From NCBI GenBank assembly GCA_964418605.1, contig CAYQLY010000002.1, forward strand, positions 62,001 to 126,000: a stretch of DNA of 64,000 bases, read 5' to 3'. The notes under the pieces were generated by a model. It was not told the DNA's origin and ran no database searches. It was given only the letters and a program-made list of their open reading frames with translations. This stretch comes from CAYQLY01 sp964418605 (GTDB lineage Bacteria > Bacteroidota > Bacteroidia > Cytophagales > Cyclobacteriaceae). Positions 61,627 through 64,000 of this stretch are shown here, one piece after another (the first letter of the stretch is position 1; the number at the start of each line of letters is the position of its first letter). Position numbers and translations under genes: made by a program.

Positions 61627-62415
61627 ATGACAGATAGGAATGTTGAGCTATTAGCACAAGACTATTTTGAATTACTCTCTTCTCAAGTATTTATAGAGGA
61701 AATGTTGGATTACACTATTCTTCAAAGACATATTGATCTATTGAAACGACTAGATGTATTAAAAACAAGTTCCATGTCTATATTTGATTTATTTAAAAAA
61801 GAGCATGTGTATTTGTCTAAAACTTTTGAATTGGTATTAGGGTACAATATTGAAGAGGCGCATAAAGCAGGCAATTCATATTTTGATTCGAAAGTTCATC
61901 CTGATGATTTTGTAAGTCTTTTGAAAGCAGGAAATTATTTTATAAAAATGGCCTTTGAACTTTCTTCTGAAAAAAGAAAAGATTATAAAGTGGTGATGGA
62001 TTATCGTATTAAAAATGGAAAAGGAGATTATGTTCGTGTTATTGAACAGTTTCAAGGTTTAGAATTAGACCATCAAGGGAATATATGGCTCGCCTTATGT
62101 GTTATGGATATTTCCCCTGATCAGGATTTGGAAACACCTCTTCGAAATAGAATTATTAATATCAAGAATGGTGAAATTTTTCATTTTCCTGATATAAACC
62201 AGGATATTAGAACTTCTCATCTTTCCCTTACCGAACGTGAAAAAGAAATATTGAAGCTTGTTGCACAAGGTCTTATCAGCAAGCAAATTGCTGATAAGTT
62301 ATACATTAGTGTACATACGGTTAACACACATCGTCAACGTATCATTGAGAAGTTGGATGTGGCCAACACTTTTGAAGCTATTCAATATGCTTCGAAGCTT
62401 GGAATCATCGCCTAG
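61627..62415 (+). CDS. PAS-LuxR transcription regulator
   Basis: The 262-residue protein has an N-terminal helical part, a PAS-like domain (about 55-165; LSKTFELVLGYNIEEAHKAG, and DYRIKNGKGDYVRVIEQFQG) and a LuxR-type helix-turn-helix at the C-terminus (LTEREKEILKLVAQGLISKQ, ADKLYISVHTVNTHR). The receiver domain of typical NarL regulators is absent. The ATG at 61627 was preferred over a GTG at 61576. It is divergent from the TonB receptor by 77 bases, a hint that it may control it, and convergent with maeB. Confidence 0.85.
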   Translation: MTDRNVELLAQDYFELLSSQVFIEEMLDYTILQRHIDLLKRLDVLKTSSMSIFDLFKKEHVYLSKTFELVLGYNIEEAHKAGNSYFDSKVHPDDFVSLLKAGNYFIKMAFELSSEKRKDYKVVMDYRIKNGKGDYVRVIEQFQGLELDHQGNIWLALCVMDISPDQDLETPLRNRIINIKNGEIFHFPDINQDIRTSHLSLTEREKEILKLVAQGLISKQIADKLYISVHTVNTHRQRIIEKLDVANTFEAIQYASKLGIIA

Positions 62416-62416
62416 T

Positions 62417-64000
62417 TTAGTTAGCCTTTTGTTGTCTATGCTGTGCATCTACAACAGCAATGGCTGCCATGTTTACAATCTCTCGGACAGAGCTCCCCAG
62501 TTGTAAAATATGTACTGGTTGATTCATTCCCATGAGAATAGGGCCTATAGCATCCGCTCCTCCCATCTCCATTAAAAGTTTATAGGCAATATTTCCTGAA
62601 GTTAGGTCAGGGAATATTAGTGTATTCGGTCCTTCTTGAGATAAAGCGCTAAATGGATAATTTTCTTGTTGCAAAGCTGTATTCAGCGCTATGTTTGCTT
62701 GCATTTCACCTTCAATAACTAAATCCGGATAGCGTTTTTTTGCTTTTTCAGTAGCTAAGCGCATTTTTTCTGGAACATCGCCTTTGTTAGAACCAAAGTT
62801 AGAGTAAGACAATAAGGCGATACGAGGCTCTATGTTAAAAGATTTTACCGTTCTTGCTGTTAATCCGATAATTTCTACTAAATCATCAACAGTTGGGTTG
62901 ATATTTACAGTTGTATCTGCAAAAAAATAAGTACCTTTTTTATTGTTTATAATATACATGCCAGCTACACGATTTACTTTTTCTTCTACGCCTACAACAT
63001 GTAAAGCCGGCAAGATGGTTTTAGAATATTCTTTTGTTAAACCGGATATGAGTACATCACCTTCTCCTAATTTTAACATCATCGAACCAAAATAGTTTCG
63101 TTCGCGCATGAGCTTTTTACCTTCATAGACACTTATACCTTTTCGTTTTCTTTTCTCATATAACAGTTGACCATAATCTTCCATTTTTTTGGAATCGTCA
63201 AAAGGATCTATACATACGCAATTTTGGAGATCTAATTTGTTCTCTTCAATAATGTCTTGTATTTTTTTACGATTGCCTAATAAAATAGGGATACCGATTC
63301 CCTCTTCTTGAATGATTTGTGCTGCTTTTAATATTTTTTGATTGTCTGCCTCCGCAAAAATAATTCGTTTTGGATTTTTTTTCGCACGGCTAATAATGGA
63401 GGACATCAACCGGTCATCAATACCAATACGTTGTTTTAGTTCAATCTCATAACCTTCCCAATCGGTGATCGGTTTTTTAGCAATGCCTGTTTCAATAGCA
63501 GCTTTGGCAACAGCAGGTGAAACAGTCGTAATCAATCGAGGATCTAATGGTTTTGGGATAAGGTATTCTTTTCCAAAAAGTATTTTTTTGTCTCCGTATG
63601 CTTTACTCACCATATCAGGCACAGGTTCTTTGGCGAGTTTAGCTAAAGCATAAACAGCAGCTAACTTCATAGCTTCATTGATGCCTGTTGCACGAACATC
63701 TAGTGCTCCACGAAAAATGTAAGGAAACCCTAATACATTATTAACTTGATTAGGATAATCGGATCGCCCTGTTGCCATGATAAGATCTGTTCGGGAAGCC
63801 ATTGCGATATCATATGGTATTTCAGGATCAGGATTGGCTAATGCAAATACAATAGGGTTCTTGCCCATTGCTTTTACATCTTCTGCTTTTAAGACATTGC
63901 CCGCTGAAAGCCCAATGAATACATCAGCGCCCTTCATGGCTTCTTGAAGTGTATAAAAAGGTTGGTCAGTTGCAAATGGCCTTTTGCTTTCATCCATTTT
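62417..64000 (-). CDS. maeB: NADP-dependent malic enzyme MaeB (5' truncated by window edge)
   Basis: The visible part is the C-terminal 527 residues or so. It starts in the NAD(P)-binding domain (GLSAGNVLKAEDVK, VFALANPDPEIP, ATGRSDYPNQVNN), followed by the phosphotransacetylase-like domain from about residue 200 (IIFAEADNQKILKAAQ, EGEMQANIAL). This two-domain layout is MaeB, which decarboxylates malate to pyruvate with NADP; the PTA-like domain is regulatory. The frame runs off the right edge, so about 230 residues are missing. Its stop is 2 bases from the LuxR gene's stop, with no terminator between. Confidence 0.94.
   Translation of the reverse strand, partial: KMDESKRPFATDQPFYTLQEAMKGADVFIGLSAGNVLKAEDVKAMGKNPIVFALANPDPEIPYDIAMASRTDLIMATGRSDYPNQVNNVLGFPYIFRGALDVRATGINEAMKLAAVYALAKLAKEPVPDMVSKAYGDKKILFGKEYLIPKPLDPRLITTVSPAVAKAAIETGIAKKPITDWEGYEIELKQRIGIDDRLMSSIISRAKKNPKRIIFAEADNQKILKAAQIIQEEGIGIPILLGNRKKIQDIIEENKLDLQNCVCIDPFDDSKKMEDYGQLLYEKRKRKGISVYEGKKLMRERNYFGSMMLKLGEGDVLISGLTKEYSKTILPALHVVGVEEKVNRVAGMYIINNKKGTYFFADTTVNINPTVDDLVEIIGLTARTVKSFNIEPRIALLSYSNFGSNKGDVPEKMRLATEKAKKRYPDLVIEGEMQANIALNTALQQENYPFSALSQEGPNTLIFPDLTSGNIAYKLLMEMGGADAIGPILMGMNQPVHILQLGSSVREIVNMAAIAVVDAQHRQQKAN

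Overview
The window looks like chromosomal backbone of a low-GC (roughly one third G+C by eye) Bacteroidota, most likely a Cytophagales-type organism. The evidence is the type IX secretion pair PorU/PorV and a T9SS-sorted secreted protein, Bacteroidota-only small families (DUF4295, DUF4296, the 286-residue RpoD, a very long NusB), TonB-dependent receptor architecture with a carboxypeptidase-like N-terminal domain, and many intergenic copies of the Bacteroidota -7 promoter box TAnnTTTG. No rRNA, tRNA, CRISPR array, prophage or intact insertion sequence was seen. Both window edges cut genes: queG at the left and a maeB-type malic enzyme at the right.

Layout. 1-7.3 kb: queG end, a degenerate 3-hydroxyacyl-CoA dehydrogenase relative, ridA-gltX, a DUF349 protein, ettA and a degenerate metallo-beta-lactamase-fold protein. 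7.3-14.3 kb: a 1231-residue membrane histidine kinase behind a family III CoA-transferase, then M28 peptidase-obg. 14.3-17.6 kb: the most accessory-looking stretch, with a TPR histidine kinase, a 31-codon proline-rich peptide gene just upstream of it, a hairpin between them, a possible decayed transposase tail and an NlpC/P60 hydrolase. 17.7-32.7 kb: core genes, namely leucine dehydrogenase-nusB-YtxH-DUF1573-yajC-coaE, divergent lptD and amidase-mlaD, then rimP-nusA-lipoprotein-infB behind a leader with an intrinsic-terminator hairpin, and rpoD. 32.8-43 kb: MscS channel, ytxJ, porV and porU, a TSUP permease, two tandem paralogous barrel-like proteins and a T9SS substrate. 43-51 kb: rocD, rpmB-rpmG-DUF4295, ftsY, a kinase-less TPR membrane protein, DUF4296 lipoprotein, DUF58 plus a BatD-like partner, ruvB. 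51-64 kb: GNAT, rfbB, glycyl-tRNA synthetase, an ECF sigma/membrane regulator/barrel operon, a secreted AvrRpt2-like cysteine protease, tsaC-type gene, mltG, thioesterase, TonB receptor, PAS-LuxR regulator and maeB.

How the genes fit together. Much of the window is housekeeping: translation (gltX, glyS, ettA, obg, rimP, infB, L28, L33), transcription (nusA, nusB, rpoD), protein export (yajC, ftsY) and envelope building (lptD, mlaD, amidase, mltG). PorU and PorV would process and anchor T9SS cargo such as the 41.2 kb protein. The best candidates for something new are the short peptide plus TPR-kinase locus near 16.3 kb, the attenuator-like rimP leader, the barrel-pair/T9SS-substrate cluster whose last gene has an apparently frameshifted signal peptide, and several pseudoenzyme-like proteins that have lost catalytic residues. 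Several genes have non-ATG starts (lptD CTG; coaE, porU and the nusA-linked lipoprotein TTG; amidase GTG), and some promoter boxes lie so close to the start codon that leaderless mRNAs are possible. All homology statements come from recognition of motifs, not from database searches.
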